Made by a program: the position numbers and the translations under genes. Positions 36,796 through 49,266 of a stretch of DNA of 60,000 bases are shown piece after piece (positions within the stretch are counted from its first letter, which is position 1; every line of letters begins with the position of its first letter). Origin of the DNA: Antedon mediterranea (Eukaryota; Echinodermata; Crinoidea; Comatulida; Antedonidae); NCBI RefSeq assembly GCF_964355755.1, contig NC_092679.1, forward strand, positions 18,158,932 to 18,218,931. Direction: 5' to 3'. The notes beneath the pieces were generated by a model that worked only from the letters and a program-made list of their open reading frames with translations, was not told the origin of the DNA and made no database searches.

Positions 36796-37630
36796 TATAA
36801 GTTTGAGGCTTTAAAATAGAGTGAACTGGGAATAATTTCGCTAGTGTAGCATAGCAAAAAGCTATACAAAACAACCTTTTTGCTACAGATTTTTAAAATT
36901 GTGTAGCAAAAAATACAATACAAAACTATGTTTCTGGACTCAAAAATCAGTTTGATTAGCAATATTGCTAAATAAATTTAAAAAATGAAATTGTTCCCTG
37001 GTGAAACAATTATCAACCCTGGCATTAGGTGAGTGTATTGAACCCTGGGCCATTGACATTGGAATTCATGTATGTTAACCACCAAGCTACCACTAAAACA
37101 GTATTGCTACTCTTTTATTTTAGATTTTGAAGGAGGGCTCAACAGTTTAAAGATTATTATTAGAGTCTCTCACAGTGATATTCAACCTTTTCTTTCGCTT
37201 CATACAAATTCCTTACCATTCTCGTTGAAGTGTGTCTTACACAATTTCACAAATCTGTTGTCAATGCTTAACAGAACTATATGACTAACGCTATTGTTGC
37301 TATTGTAGCAGTTATTAAGCTGTAAAAAATGCCTGCAATCTGTGGATCCAAGTTCTTAAGTAAAAGTTCTTAATTTCAACTTTATTTTATTGTCATAAGT
37401 ATAGTCATTGACCAAAATCCATTAACTGCTTTCGTCTTCCTTTATAAACATTTATTTATAAACGCACACTGAAGTACAGTATGATTAAAAATGTTCATCT
37501 GGTTTTTAGATATAAATAAATTGACAAGTCTTTTTGAAAACAAAAAATTTGTCATTCTTCTGAAGAAGCTGTCCTATCAGGGCAGCGAAACTGTCAAGGT
37601 TTGGGTACAAGGAGTTTGAATTGAATTAGA
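36796..37630. other. Non-coding DNA
   Basis: AT-rich sequence between the foldback element and the SINE. No gene is seen. Confidence 0.4.
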
Positions 37631-37930
37631 GTGAGTGAGTGGCCGAGCAGTTGAGACAGTGGAACCGTAATTACGTAGCCATAACATCGGCAGGGGTTCG
37701 AGGCTCACTCACTCCATGGTTCTGGTGGTAGAACGAGTCTTCTCGGATAAGGACTATAAACCGTAGGTCCAGTGTACACATCTAGCTCGTGTGCACTTTA
37801 AAGAACCTAGTACATCTTTCGAGACGAGTAGTGGGTTACCCCAGTGTATTAGTACATCACAGCCACTGATCATCAACTGGGCCCTCTGGGAGACCAGTCT
37901 TTGACTGAAGAGGTTACCCAGTATAAATAT
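37631..37930 (+). mobile_element. tRNA-derived SINE, copy 1
   Basis: The head has a polymerase III A box (tggccgagcagttgagacag) and B box (ggttcgaggctc) like a Ser/Leu-type tRNA. It is followed by a tRNA-unrelated body shared with the copy at 49901 (atggttctggtggtagaacg and onward). The 3' end diverges from copy 2 after about 240 bp. Confidence 0.8.
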
Positions 37931-38643
37931 ATATTTCAATCAATTCGCTAATTTTTGGTTTTGAAAAAGAATTCATTTGCTGATTTTGTTCACAAAATTC
38001 CTTTTTTCATTTTCTCTCCTTGGGGAAAAATTATATTAAAAGTTTCTGATTTTCAATTTGTGAAAGTAGAAGTTATCCATTCAATGTGAATGTGAACTCT
38101 GAATATATTGATTACTTACACAAAATATTCAATATAAATCAAGAAAGGCAGCTCTCTGTCAAAAAACACAAAATATTGTTAGTGTAAATTTGTCTCATGC
38201 CGTTAAGTCAATATAAATAAGCTATACGAGAATGACATCTTAGCATGAGCCAATCAAGTGATAGAATTTTGATCCTTTCAATTGCTTTGATGTTATCTGT
38301 TATCGGAATCATTTGATGTGTAATATTATTATTAGGGGAAATTTTCACCCTAGAAAACTACTAGAAAAAAAGTACAGATTGTAAAAAGACATCTTTGTTT
38401 AGGATGGTTGATTTAACTTTTAATTTACTTGCTTACAAAACCAAGGTCATTGGTTCAAATCCTGGTTCTGACTCAGTAGCTAGACAACTTAATAACCAAT
38501 AGAAAACATGATATATGATCCAGAATCTTTTCTCATCATATTAAAAAATTGATGTGAAATAAAAATATAATGACATAATGACGTATTTTGATTTGGGTCT
38601 TAAGAAATGAATCTTCCAAGAATTAAATGTCTGTATTCGTCTG

Positions 38644-38804
38644 AAGCTCTGTTTACACTATCAAACTAGTTTGACAAAAAAAGTGTGTATCCAAATATGG
38701 TAGTAATATGCCCAAATATGGTAGTGATATGACATATTCATCATGTCCATATGGGTGCATCACATTTTTTTGTCACATAAACTTTGATAGTGTAGACAGA
38801 GCTT
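38644..38804. mobile_element. MITE, AAGCTCTG family, copy 1
   Basis: Terminal inverted repeats AAGCTCTGTTTACACTATCA and the complement of AAGCTCTGTCTACACTATCA bound 161 bp. The interior shares ccaaatatggtagtgatatg with the copy at 51208. There is no coding capacity. Confidence 0.8.
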
Positions 38805-40589
38805 TATTAAAAGTAACCAGTTTCAATGTAAACACTGGCATCACATAGGACCTTAATTACTAAATCAAGCGTAACAGGCACTAATCAAGGATCGATACCT
38901 ATCAAATTAACACAGTACAAATTAAAATTCCTTCTAACCAATGCAGCTGAAAATGATATCATTATCAATTTGTAACCTAGTCACTTATCAATGGAATACA
39001 TTCTTCCGATTTAAAATTTTAATATATATAAGTAAGATTTACATAATTAATTGTTTGAAATGTAAATTAAGAATACAAATCAAATGATAAAATTAATATT
39101 ATACTGTATTATTATATAAAGCAATTATCTTAGTGATAAAATCAGAAAAAGTTTCAATATCAATATTTAAAATGTATGTAAGTTAAATTTGTGTTATTTT
39201 GTATATCAGAAGGGCTAAATCAATTTCAGGGCATTAAGATTTATGTAAGTTAAGATTGTGTTAATTATCTTAGTGATAAGATCAGACAGAAGTTCCAATA
39301 TCATATTTAAAATTAAGTTAATTTTGTGTTATTTTATATAAGGTTTAATCAATTTCAGGGTATTAAGATTTATGTAAGTTAAGCTTGTGTTATATTTTAT
39401 ATCATACAGTAAGTTGCAAATCAATTTTTTGTAATGGTATAGATTAAAGTCGTTAATGTTAGTTAGAGATTTCCACGTCGTCCTATCCCTTACTAAAATC
39501 ATCTATTTTCTGTAGAGTCTAGACCAGTCCCCAGCCAAATTTGTAAATGCCTTCCCACCAAAACTAACTTTCTCTAATCAGGGAGATTACCACCTATCTG
39601 ATAGGACAGTGATTTATTTACTATTGGGTAATCCTTGGCCACATCTGCATGTAGACATAAAATTGAAAAAAAAATAATGCTATTAAATCCAACAATCATA
39701 CAGTTATTTTTAGAAATGACAGTATTTGTTTTAAAAAAACAACAATAAGCCATGTAAAGTTTTAAAACCAGAATTAGATTATTTAGGATTATTAAACCCA
39801 TTGCCTGTTATAAAAAGAACAACATACCATAATGTTTTTATTTAGTGCTATATTTTATGAAAATGTTTTCTACCGAAGATTTATAAGACTGGGGTTAGTT
39901 ACTATCTAGGTTCAACATAACATGTGATTAATGTTAGAGAATGTGTTTTTTGACAAGTGGCTTTATCAAGTTAGGATGATATAAGGAATCTTAAAATAAA
40001 CAGGCTTCATATCATTAATCATTAAAACTTCAACAGTTTCAACCGATAGTTGCCAGGATATACATGAATTTTCAAATACATTTTAATAATTTGTGTCACA
40101 TTCACTTCAGTTTCATAAAGTGCTTAATAATAATATGAAAACACTGAAATTATTGGTCAAATTTTTTATTTTAATACATTTTTTTACATATATTCATATA
40201 GGCCTATTCTTACGATTTTTAACTTGTATTGTTAAATGTTACAGTTTCAGCCTTCCAGCTATCTGTGGCATTGTTTTTTGACAAATAAATAGAACCTGCA
40301 ATATTAAATTAAAATCCTGTAATGAAATATGAGTACTGATAATACTAATAGCAAGGCAAAGATAGTATTTACCTGTTTTTGTAATAGAATCCATTTTCAG
40401 GAGACACTTTCATGACCAAAGTTTCCCTTTAATAGGGGTGTCCCCTGAAAGAGAGTGGCTGTTTAGTGTTAAAACATTATTTCTCCTGTTTGCGTTTTTT
40501 TTGTCTTGTTTGTTTCTCTTAATTTCCACTCTTATACAAATATCCATTATATTTGCATAGGCATACCCAGCACAAGATTTCCTCATCTA
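38805..40589. other. Non-coding DNA
   Basis: AT-rich. A short local duplication is visible: the phrase ggg(c/t)attaagatttatgtaagttaag recurs at about 39228 and 39358 with similar flanks. No gene is seen. Confidence 0.4.
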
Positions 40590-40863
40590 CTCGGGATTAT
40601 GCCTTCCTCCATAGCCAATTTTCTTAAATTCTCTTTTCTTTCGTATATATCCAAGAATCATCTATTTCATTTTTTATATACCTTACCATTTCTGTTTTTT
40701 ATTAGGTGATCATTTAGAATTCTAAATGATCACCTATTGTTATTGTATGAAATCTTTATTTTTTTTCTTTTTATTGTTTCTGTACACTATTTTGTGTAAC
40801 AATTATCTTTTTGTATTGTATTGCTATGGAGGAAAATAAATGTCAATTGAATTTCATTTCATA
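40590..40863 (+). mobile_element. Dispersed repeat, probable retroelement 3' end
   Basis: From ctcgggattatgccttcctc to gctatggaggaaaataaatg the sequence matches the reverse complement of 57055-57221. Here it is longer because about 110 bp, including a 34-bp palindrome, are present between two matching parts. A 3' tail with aattgaatttcatttcat follows. Confidence 0.65.
40703..40736. repeat. Perfect 34-bp palindrome
   Basis: TAGGTGATCATTTAGAA is followed immediately by its exact reverse complement, with GAATTC at the centre and no spacer. Confidence 0.95.
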
Positions 40864-42231
40864 GGAATTTATCCCCTTAATATGGGTGCCCCCCTGGGGT
40901 ATCGAAGAAGGTAATGTTAATACCTGAATACTAAAGTAAAAAAAACAAAACAAATAAGAACATCATTTTGAGGTTGACAATACAATTGATTAATTAACCC
41001 AATATATTTTATTTGCATTAAAAAAAATGTAGTAGATGAATTGGAAGCTTAGCTACTCAGTAAATTGAAAAATATTGACAATGAACAATAATAATATTTC
41101 ATTTTGAAATTGCATCTGTTAGTTATTTTTAAACTACTACTAACTATAGTACTGTAGTAGATAATAACAAGATGCAGATTCTACCTGAGTTTGTTACCTG
41201 ATGCTATCTACACATTAGAGGGGAGTCCAGTAGCTGAAGAGCCATTCAGGGTACTTCTCAAAAATGTGATTATGGATTAAAACAAACTTTTGACAAGTTT
41301 TTTAAATCTAAATAATAAAATACTGACTTTCGCCTATTTAATAGTTGATATCATTTGGATGGACACAAACTTGGAACTTGTTTTATTAAGACATAGGTTA
41401 ATACCAACATGGGTCACTCTGTAGGCCTATTGTATGCACAGTATTATTTGTTTTATTACAATTAATACATGGTGGATTTTTAGGGTAAAACTGACAAAAT
41501 AAAAATCCCAGAAAATGTACCAGTTCTTTCAATCAAGGTGAAACTGACTCAAAAAAGTAAAATAAAAAATTACCAGTTCTTATAATAAAAAAGAAAGTTT
41601 GAGGTTTAAGAAGGCGTGGCACATAACATGCTAACTTTATATAGTTCAAATTCCTTATAATCTGCAATACTAAAGCCCCATTATTTGTTCAAACTCCTAT
41701 GTATTCTGCAATATCAATGTCCCATTATTTAATAATTAAAAATTCGTCCAGTTGATAAAGCTATGATAATATTATAAATTATTGCGAAAATATCTAGATT
41801 TATATATAAAGAATTTAAAAAATGTTACGCATACAAATTTGTGTTGTCAACAATTCAATTTGGAATTGAAATAGAAATGAATCATTGGTATTTTAAATCT
41901 ATAAATAGTGTTTAAAACCACTATTACAACATAACAAGTACTTAGGTAAGGTTCAGTAGATTTGAATAAGTTTTACTTGTGTACAGTATTTTGTTGAAAT
42001 GCTTATTGTGCATTTTAAAACCTTTTTAATAGCCACAAAAAACGCTTCTACCATAAATTGTTTTGCAAACTTGTCAATAATGCAAAGTAGGTTGACAAAA
42101 TAAGATAATAATGATAAAGTAATAATTCTATCTTTTATTTAAGATTTTTTATACTACGCCAATTTCTCTCATGATATTATTGTTAAAGCTTGTTTCCCAA
42201 GACTCAATGAAAAATTTGGAGACTAATCAAG
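40864..42231. other. Non-coding DNA
   Basis: AT-rich with no gene seen. Confidence 0.4.
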
Positions 42232-42303
42232 ATGCGATGGATAATTTCCAAAATTGTGCTTGCATTGCTTGTACTACTTGCTCCTGCTTTGCGTCCTTCC
42301 ATG
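42232..42303 (+). CDS. Possible signal-peptide mini-exon
   Basis: ATG with A at -3 opens MRWIISKIVLALLVLLAPAL then RPSM, a textbook signal-peptide shape (short basic start, hydrophobic core ALLVLLA). A donor-like ATG|GTAACT follows, phase 0. Unspliced, the frame stops after 35 residues. A possible partner exon lies at 43440-43482 (acceptor attttccag, frame RAAQWHHKYNKFKV then stop). There is no family match; chance is a real alternative. Confidence 0.2.
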
Positions 42304-44905
42304 GTAACTGTTCAGACGTGCTCTAAACTTAAACCTTAACATTATTATTAAAATTCATCGAAAAATAATGAAATCCTTTCCAGATACCTAAATAAAAGAT
42401 CACACCTTTACAATTGGGAAAATCGGGCTGAAATACAGTTGAAAACTGAACACTTTCAAGTTACCAGTCAAAATGGTCCCACTTTGGCCATAAAAATATT
42501 CTGATATAAAGGTGCTGGCAAATAGTTTCAGTTTTACCCCCAAACATTCCATCTGTATCATAAAACAGGTTTCCCAAGCCCTTTAAAACATTTCAGTTTA
42601 AAAGACCAGGAAAAAATGTGTAGAATATTTGTTTATTAACACACCTGTCGAATTGGCCTTTCCTCAACCAAACCCCAAATGATGGAATAATTTGTGGTCC
42701 CAGGGGTAGTTACAAAAGCCTATGAATATTTAACTGTCACTTGAATCCAACCCTTCCAGGTTACAGCACATTAGCCAGCTATAAGGCGCAAAATGCTCAA
42801 TTATTATATTAATATACTTTTTTGGTTAGATTTGTATGTGAATATTTGGCGCCTCATACTATTTGGTTGTCTTTGCCAGGGGCTATTTTGGTATAAATAC
42901 TTGGAGGTCATTAAAATGACAAACCTCCTTTATTGTTGGAATTCTTACTTGTTATGGGTAAATAGGTTACACTGATCATTTGATATTGTGATATTGGCAT
43001 TACCTCCATGTCTTCTTCTTGGAAGAGATGCGACGGATGGTAAAAAAGAAAAGCTATTATTTATGATAGAAATTTTTTTTAAATGAATATATTGTATTGG
43101 TTGATTGAACCTGCCTACCGTTTAATTTATTCGGATTTGTTTGCGTATCCCAATGTGAGAAAACTGTTGAAGGCATACATCTTTGCAGTTATTATTTCAT
43201 ATACATCTAAATTTTTTTCACAGATAAAATTGCTAATATACTAAACGATATTGTTTAATTTTTTAATGCCAACCTTGAAAATATAATCAATATCACATTT
43301 ATAAAAGTGAACATCCAAATATCTTCACAACTAATCAGTTACAAAAAAAATCTAAACAGTCTTTTTGTATAAATAGCCCTACAATACAATTTTGTTTCTA
43401 CAATCTATTTGTTATCAATTTTATATATTAAATTTTCCAGCGAGCAGCACAGTGGCACCACAAATATAATAAATTTAAAGTATAATCACCTTGGGATATG
43501 GAATCAATACAGGGATCACCTCAAAAGCTTTGGCACAAACGAATGTTTTGTACCCAAATAAGACCAGGAGTAAAGTCTTAAATGGTCCAATCACCACACC
43601 ACCAGGCATAAATAAGATTTAGCTTTAAACAATCTTTTAATTTACACCAGATGTACTATAGAGAATCATTATGTTTTTCCTAACAAATTTAACATTAATT
43701 TACAGGTAGTACTAGAAAGTTGGCCTTCAAACTTAACCCCATTTTATGTTCAAGGCCCATGCCTTTACCTGAGGCAAAGTGGTGTAAGAAATGTTAGACA
43801 CCTACCTACCTGTGCATTATGGTATACTATTAGAAGACAGAAAATTGCAATGATAAAAATATACTTTATTATTTAATATTACTAACACCCTATATGGTAA
43901 TAAAAGCTTATTCTGAGGCTTTAAAAGTAGTCTTGAGATAACAGGGATTTTGAATGGGTGATAAAAGTAGGATAATCCACAGCACCTATATAAACAAAGT
44001 CGGCTCCCTTTAAGCTGTTAAAAAAAACCTTTTAAGAATACCAGTACCTGGATACAAACAATGTGTATTATTAACTAGATCAAGTGATGGAATTTGGCTT
44101 TTTGACTGGACGGTGTGTGCACTGAACTATAAGATTATTGGCCCCTGGTTAAATTTATAATTAGCTTTGATAATTTTTGATGGATGGAATTAAGTTACTA
44201 AATTAAATTCTCGGTTTTTACATGGATTACTAATTACTAATTTCGCTGTGGTTTTTTTTATATTTCTCATTTTTCTTAATGAAAAAGATTTTTCCCAAAA
44301 GATGAAAATTAAAAAGATGCAAATAAAAAACCACCTAAATTTGAATATAAATTTTGTTGTTTTAATCAAGTATAAAATAAAAAAAAATAATTATTTCGCT
44401 TATAATTAATAAGTGTACTTTGTAAGTAGAATTGTTTTATCATCAGAAAGGGGGGAGAAAATGTTTGCAAACACAATGCTCAATGTAATTTAATTTCACA
44501 AAGGTTAAAGTTCATAGAAGCTCTCAGGGAAAATAGCAAAAAGTCATGTTTTGGTACTACTGGTAGTTGAGTAACATAAATACAGATAACCTAGATAAAT
44601 ACTGTATCGTACCTGGCCCGCAGCATCACTTGTTGGCAGGTGAACATTTATATACCAGAAGCACTCATCCGTGACCTGGTGCACCCAACTGAAACCAAAA
44701 GTTATCTATGGAAGGCATTTTAAAGTAATGCTAATTCCCTACACTACAATATCACATTTATACATGTTAAACAAATCTATTAAATATTTAAACTATTTTA
44801 TTTGTAACAGTGTTAATTTGACTAAATAATATAGTAATTGCCCAACTCTGAATAATTATATATTATACGAAGTACATTGAGAATTGAGAATTTGCAAGTA
44901 ATTTT
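42304..44905. other. Non-coding DNA
   Basis: AT-rich with no recognised gene apart from the doubtful exon at 43440-43482 noted with the signal-peptide mini-exon. Confidence 0.4.
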
Positions 44906-45003
44906 TGGGTGGGACTCGAACCCATTATTCCCAGATCACTAGCCTGGCGTTCATACCTCTAGACCACCGAGCAGTGCTGATGGCTAGGTGTTAGATTCGA
45001 GCC
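44906..45003 (-). mobile_element. tRNA-like SINE fragment
   Basis: On the minus strand an A box-like tggtctagaggtatgaacg and a B box gggttcgagtcccaccc lie about 40 bases apart, as in tRNA-derived SINEs. The would-be acceptor stem halves do not pair, so it is not a functional tRNA gene. Confidence 0.5.
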
Positions 45004-45689
45004 CAAGTAAGCTTGGTACTGTACCAAAAGGATTGTGATTCATTTATTGCTTTTTTGTTCTTTTTTTTAATAAACAGTAGGCCTATTAATATTTAATATC
45101 TGAATATTCAACAGAAATTATTTAATATTACTATTAGAGTTGATATTGTTTTTTACTTTTTGGAGTGTTTTCCTCAAAAGCTTGTCATTGTCAACAGTTG
45201 CTATAATCTATTTAGGTTTCAGTCAAGTAGATCTTCATAATAAACAAACCAAATTCACATGTAGGCATGTACAATATCTTTCTACCAAATATTTGTGTGT
45301 CCCTCTATTTATTTGATACTGCTTATCAAGTTCTGGGGTTAACAGATATTTTATAAGTTATGAGCTTTAGAGTGACTTAATCACATAGGCCTAGTAACGA
45401 ACATTCCTTGCAGATGTAGATTTACTGTATACTGTAATCCTGATGTCTAACCATCCCATGCTTAATTACTGGTATCTCACACCCCATGCATATTTACTGT
45501 AGTATTATCCCATACTTAAGATGTACACTTTTATTAATTATTATAATAACTACAACAATAATCATAATATCCAGAATTACAATAATTAAAAATAATTACT
45601 ACAGTAGTAATGACTAAAATTTTTATGTGTTTAAATTTTAAATGTAAATATGTATAATTATGTTTGTATGATGTAGTATGTTTAAGCGG

Positions 45690-45749
45690 ATATTAGCCCT
45701 TGATGGCATTTGCAGCAATAAAGAAATTGAATTGAATTGAATTGAATTA
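45690..45749 (+). mobile_element. Retroelement 3' tail
   Basis: gcatttgcagcaataaagaa is followed by four TTGAA-type units (ttgaattgaattgaattgaa). AATAAA followed by a short tandem tail is typical of the 3' ends of CR1/L2-like LINEs and their SINE partners. Confidence 0.45.
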
Positions 45750-46567
45750 CATACATACTGTATTTCCTTATGTAGTCCGATCCTGTGCATGCATATTGAC
45801 TAGTCTCATCCTGTGCACTCATATTTATTTACTATTTGGAGTCATAGAACTGTACCCAACACCAAGTTGTCCAAAATACACTAGGTACAGTATTACTAGG
45901 ACAATGATGCTGACCACCCAGGTCCAATTAAAATTTCCAATGTAAAGTACTCTGTATATAAATAAAGTTTCTATAGTGCGCTATTGAAGGTTCTCCTTTA
46001 AAATGAGATAGCATGCAGGAGTATCATCTCTATGCAGTTCACTGTCACATAAATGTTCACTATTTGGATTACTTGTTATTTGGATTTATCATATCGAAAT
46101 TCTATAATACGTGCATGGAAACATGCCCTTTTAAAAGAAAAGGAATATTTTTCTCTTAATAGAATAATTAAACTTTTGCACATCTAAGAAAAAATTGGTT
46201 TCTTTAAATATTAAAGATTAGGGTTCAATAAAATACAGAATACAAATATACAATATTAAACCACTGAATAATAATTTAATCTTCGATAGAACATATAGTT
46301 TTTGAGCAATTTAGCGGGAATATCTTTATGAGTAGCTCTATTGCACTAAAATCCATGACAACCCGTCAGTGTAACCATGGTAATAACCATTTGAGACAAC
46401 AATGCTACACAACACCTACTTAAAATAAATGTTTAAGAAAATTTGGAATAAATCAATGATGTGTATAGAACAGAAAAATTAATCTTATTTATTCTTCCTG
46501 TACTAACATGGACATACACCCTTTAACCTCAAAACTGGGTGCTACCAGAATACACAAGTGTACCATT

Positions 46568-46655
46568 CAGGGGTGGATCTAGGGGCATAGGAGGACCCAT
46601 AGTGTATTTTTAGGCCCTCAGCCCTTCCTATTTCAAAATCCTGGATCTGCCATTG
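46568..46655. mobile_element. Short MITE with CAGGGGTGGATC-type ends
   Basis: caggggtggatctagg at the left and cctggatctgccattg at the right form an imperfect inverted repeat around 88 bp. Such ends resemble hAT-type termini. A related, longer and more degraded copy seems to end at 47176. Confidence 0.5.
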
Positions 46656-47026
46656 AGTGGGGCAGCTCTTTCCTTTTGACACCCAATAAAATTATGAACT
46701 ACTTTTTTGATATATATCTTTTACAGACTACTGTATTAACATTATATTTTAGCATTACCCTGTATGCACAATGTATAATACAACATGTCATTGATGACAT
46801 CTAAACACACAATAAAACCCATTTATAACATGATAAAACATCAATTTATGGACAATTGACATGTCTATTTTGTGTATAGATGTCAACTGTCACTTACAGA
46901 TTTATTAATTTATTTACAAGGCCATTTACAAAGTTTTTACAATATAATCCATAGTAATCTAAAGATCTTTTGTGTCTTTAAATTCATGATCATTTCATTT
47001 TCAAATGAAGGGATTACTTAGTTACA

Positions 47027-47176
47027 TAGGGGATCCGAGTGGTGGTGAGGGGGGAGGATCCACCCAGCATGGGCTTTCACAATTGTAAAATTTTAATGCA
47101 AAAGATAAAACACTAATTTCATTTTACAATTTTAGACCTTGGATTCCCCTATTTAGAAATCCTGGATCCACCACTG
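47027..47176. mobile_element. Degraded relative of the 46568 MITE
   Basis: It ends cctggatccaccactg, like the right end at 46655. The left end is not clear. The interior shares ttggattcccctatttagaa-like text with the smaller element. Confidence 0.35.
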
Positions 47177-48942
47177 AGGCAAGTCACCAAGCAAGACATC
47201 ATGATTGTTAAACTGAGATATTAATACAGAACATATATTATCATACAGTAGATTATTTACTGTAATCCATATTAATAGAAATACAATGTTGACTGCAGCG
47301 TTAAGAAGAAGTTTTATTAATGGAGCTATGAATCATAGCGGAATAATGAAAATGGATGATAAACTGACTCAGCACATGATGATGAACAACAATAATATCA
47401 AAACACTATTGTATTAGCTGGTAGCTATATACAGACAACTGAATATATAACATTCATGCTTTTAGAACTTTTCCTACAATAATGATAAACAATTATACTA
47501 AGAACACACACTACTAATAGTACTATTAATAATACAAATAATTGTTTGAAATATCAAATACTGTAAATATAGTACTTTATGTGATACCATAGAGATGTTA
47601 TAGTGAATATATATTTCTCTATGGTGATACACAGTCAATACTCAACTCCTTTCACATCGCCTAGGAAAACTCTGGAGTTTGCGCACACTATAATACATGC
47701 CTCTCTGTGGTGTGTGTGTGTGTGTGCTTTATGCCTGAACTTTTTCTAGCAATCTGAAAGGGCCATATTGAAGTAGTAAAAGCACAAATTAAGAATCAAT
47801 CAATACTCATGGTCCCAAAATATGTTCAAAATACTCCAAAACTAAGTAGAATGTTCAATGATTAAATAAGTAGATATTTCTTTGGAATTATTTAAAAACA
47901 ATAATTTAATATTCTTTAAAAAAGGTCTTTTTTTTGGTATGCTTTGCTGAGAATTTCTGATATTATACATTTTTATGTTAATGATTTTATTTGTAAATGA
48001 AACTTACTATAATTTTGTTTCCAATGCATTATATATCATGCTAAATACATTATATATTATATATACTTACTTATCTAGAACTATAAAAGTAAACAAACTC
48101 ACACAAAATATAATATTCATACTTAAGTTTAAATTTTTTCAAATATACACAAATATTATAAAGCTCCATATAAAATAATAATTAGATAAAAAATTAAATA
48201 ATTTGATAAATAAAAAGAAAATGTGCGTAATATAAATTTCATTTTTATGCAAATTTAAATCTACATTCATTATCAAAATGACAGGGTAATAAGTGAAGCG
48301 CTTAAAAGCATTGTGCAATAACGAATTCATAATTAAAAACATTTATATATTATAAGTACAATTTAAGCACCATTAATATTGTTCATATGTTAAGTAGTAA
48401 GAATTAAATAAACATTATTAAATAATGTTGCTGAATATTTCCATTAATATAAGAATTATATAATATACAGATAAGATCAATTATTGAATTGACCAATAAT
48501 ATTTCATAAAACAACAAACAGACTACCAAAAATACAAAATGTCTTTCACAATGGAACAAATAAACAACATATATTATTTATGATAGTATTACAAACTCGC
48601 AAATCAATATACACAGATGACACTGTATAACTTTTCTATAATAAATTATTTAAACCTTGTTATAAACCACAGACTGGTTTTTGTACAAATTGCACATTAA
48701 TATACAATTCCTGTATAAAGAAGATTGAATAAGAATTGACTGAATAAAAATTGACTGAATCAAATATTTGTAATTAAACAAATTGACCCCTGACCCACAA
48801 TATACACAATTGTTTATAATAAATTGATGAATAATTAATATTTATATTTTAAAATTTTGCTTATAATTCATAATTAAAAGATAACCACTAATACTTTTCT
48901 GTACCAGACTAAAAATATTATGGTCACGATTTGTAAAATAGT
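47177..48942. other. Non-coding DNA
   Basis: Very AT-rich. It contains a GT microsatellite at about 47710-47725. No gene is seen before the 3' end of the HADH-RING gene. Confidence 0.45.
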
Positions 48943-48948
48943 ATTTAT
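48943..48948 (-). terminator. Candidate polyadenylation signal of the HADH-RING gene
   Basis: TTTATT on the + strand reads AATAAA on the minus strand about 137 bases past the stop codon. It is a plausible but unconfirmed transcript end. Confidence 0.35.
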
Positions 48949-49084
48949 TGAATACTGTCAACTTATTATTTACAGTTAAGACTATCACGAATAAAAGCAT
49001 TCATTGTTTTCAATCATCTGTTAGTATTAACAGAAAGAATAAAACAATGAAATATTATCACATTGCACAAACGATGCTCTTCTT

Positions 49085-49266
49085 CTATGATGTATAGACA
49101 CGTATGATCTCCATAATAGATTTACGACAAACAGGACAATAGTCTTTGCGATTGAAGAGCATTTTCGCACACTCATTACATGTGACCATGTGATGGCAGG
49201 GGCAGAGTAAACAGTTGCGAAGTCGATCCATGCAGATTGCGCAATCACGATCATTTGTGGGTATAG
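49085..49266 (-). CDS. HADH-RING gene, terminal exon 8 (C3HC4 RING)
   Basis: The acceptor ctttcttag precedes CTATACCC and phase 1 joins to exon 7. Zinc ligands are Cys250, Cys253, Cys265, His267, Cys271, Cys274, Cys285 and Cys288 (spacing CAIC, CHH, CNEC, CPVC). Ile252 and linchpin Arg289 are those expected in RINGs that bind E2 enzymes. The protein ends IMEIIRVYTS, a hydrophobic tail straight after the RING as in IAP, MUL1 and LRSAM1 types, where the tail often takes part in dimerisation. The stop is TAG at 49085-49087. If exon 7 is not the true partner, this exon belongs to a separate RING gene, but phases agree. Confidence 0.85.

Noticed and set aside
44906-45003. Genuine tRNA gene on the minus strand
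   Set aside because: The acceptor and T stems do not pair well.
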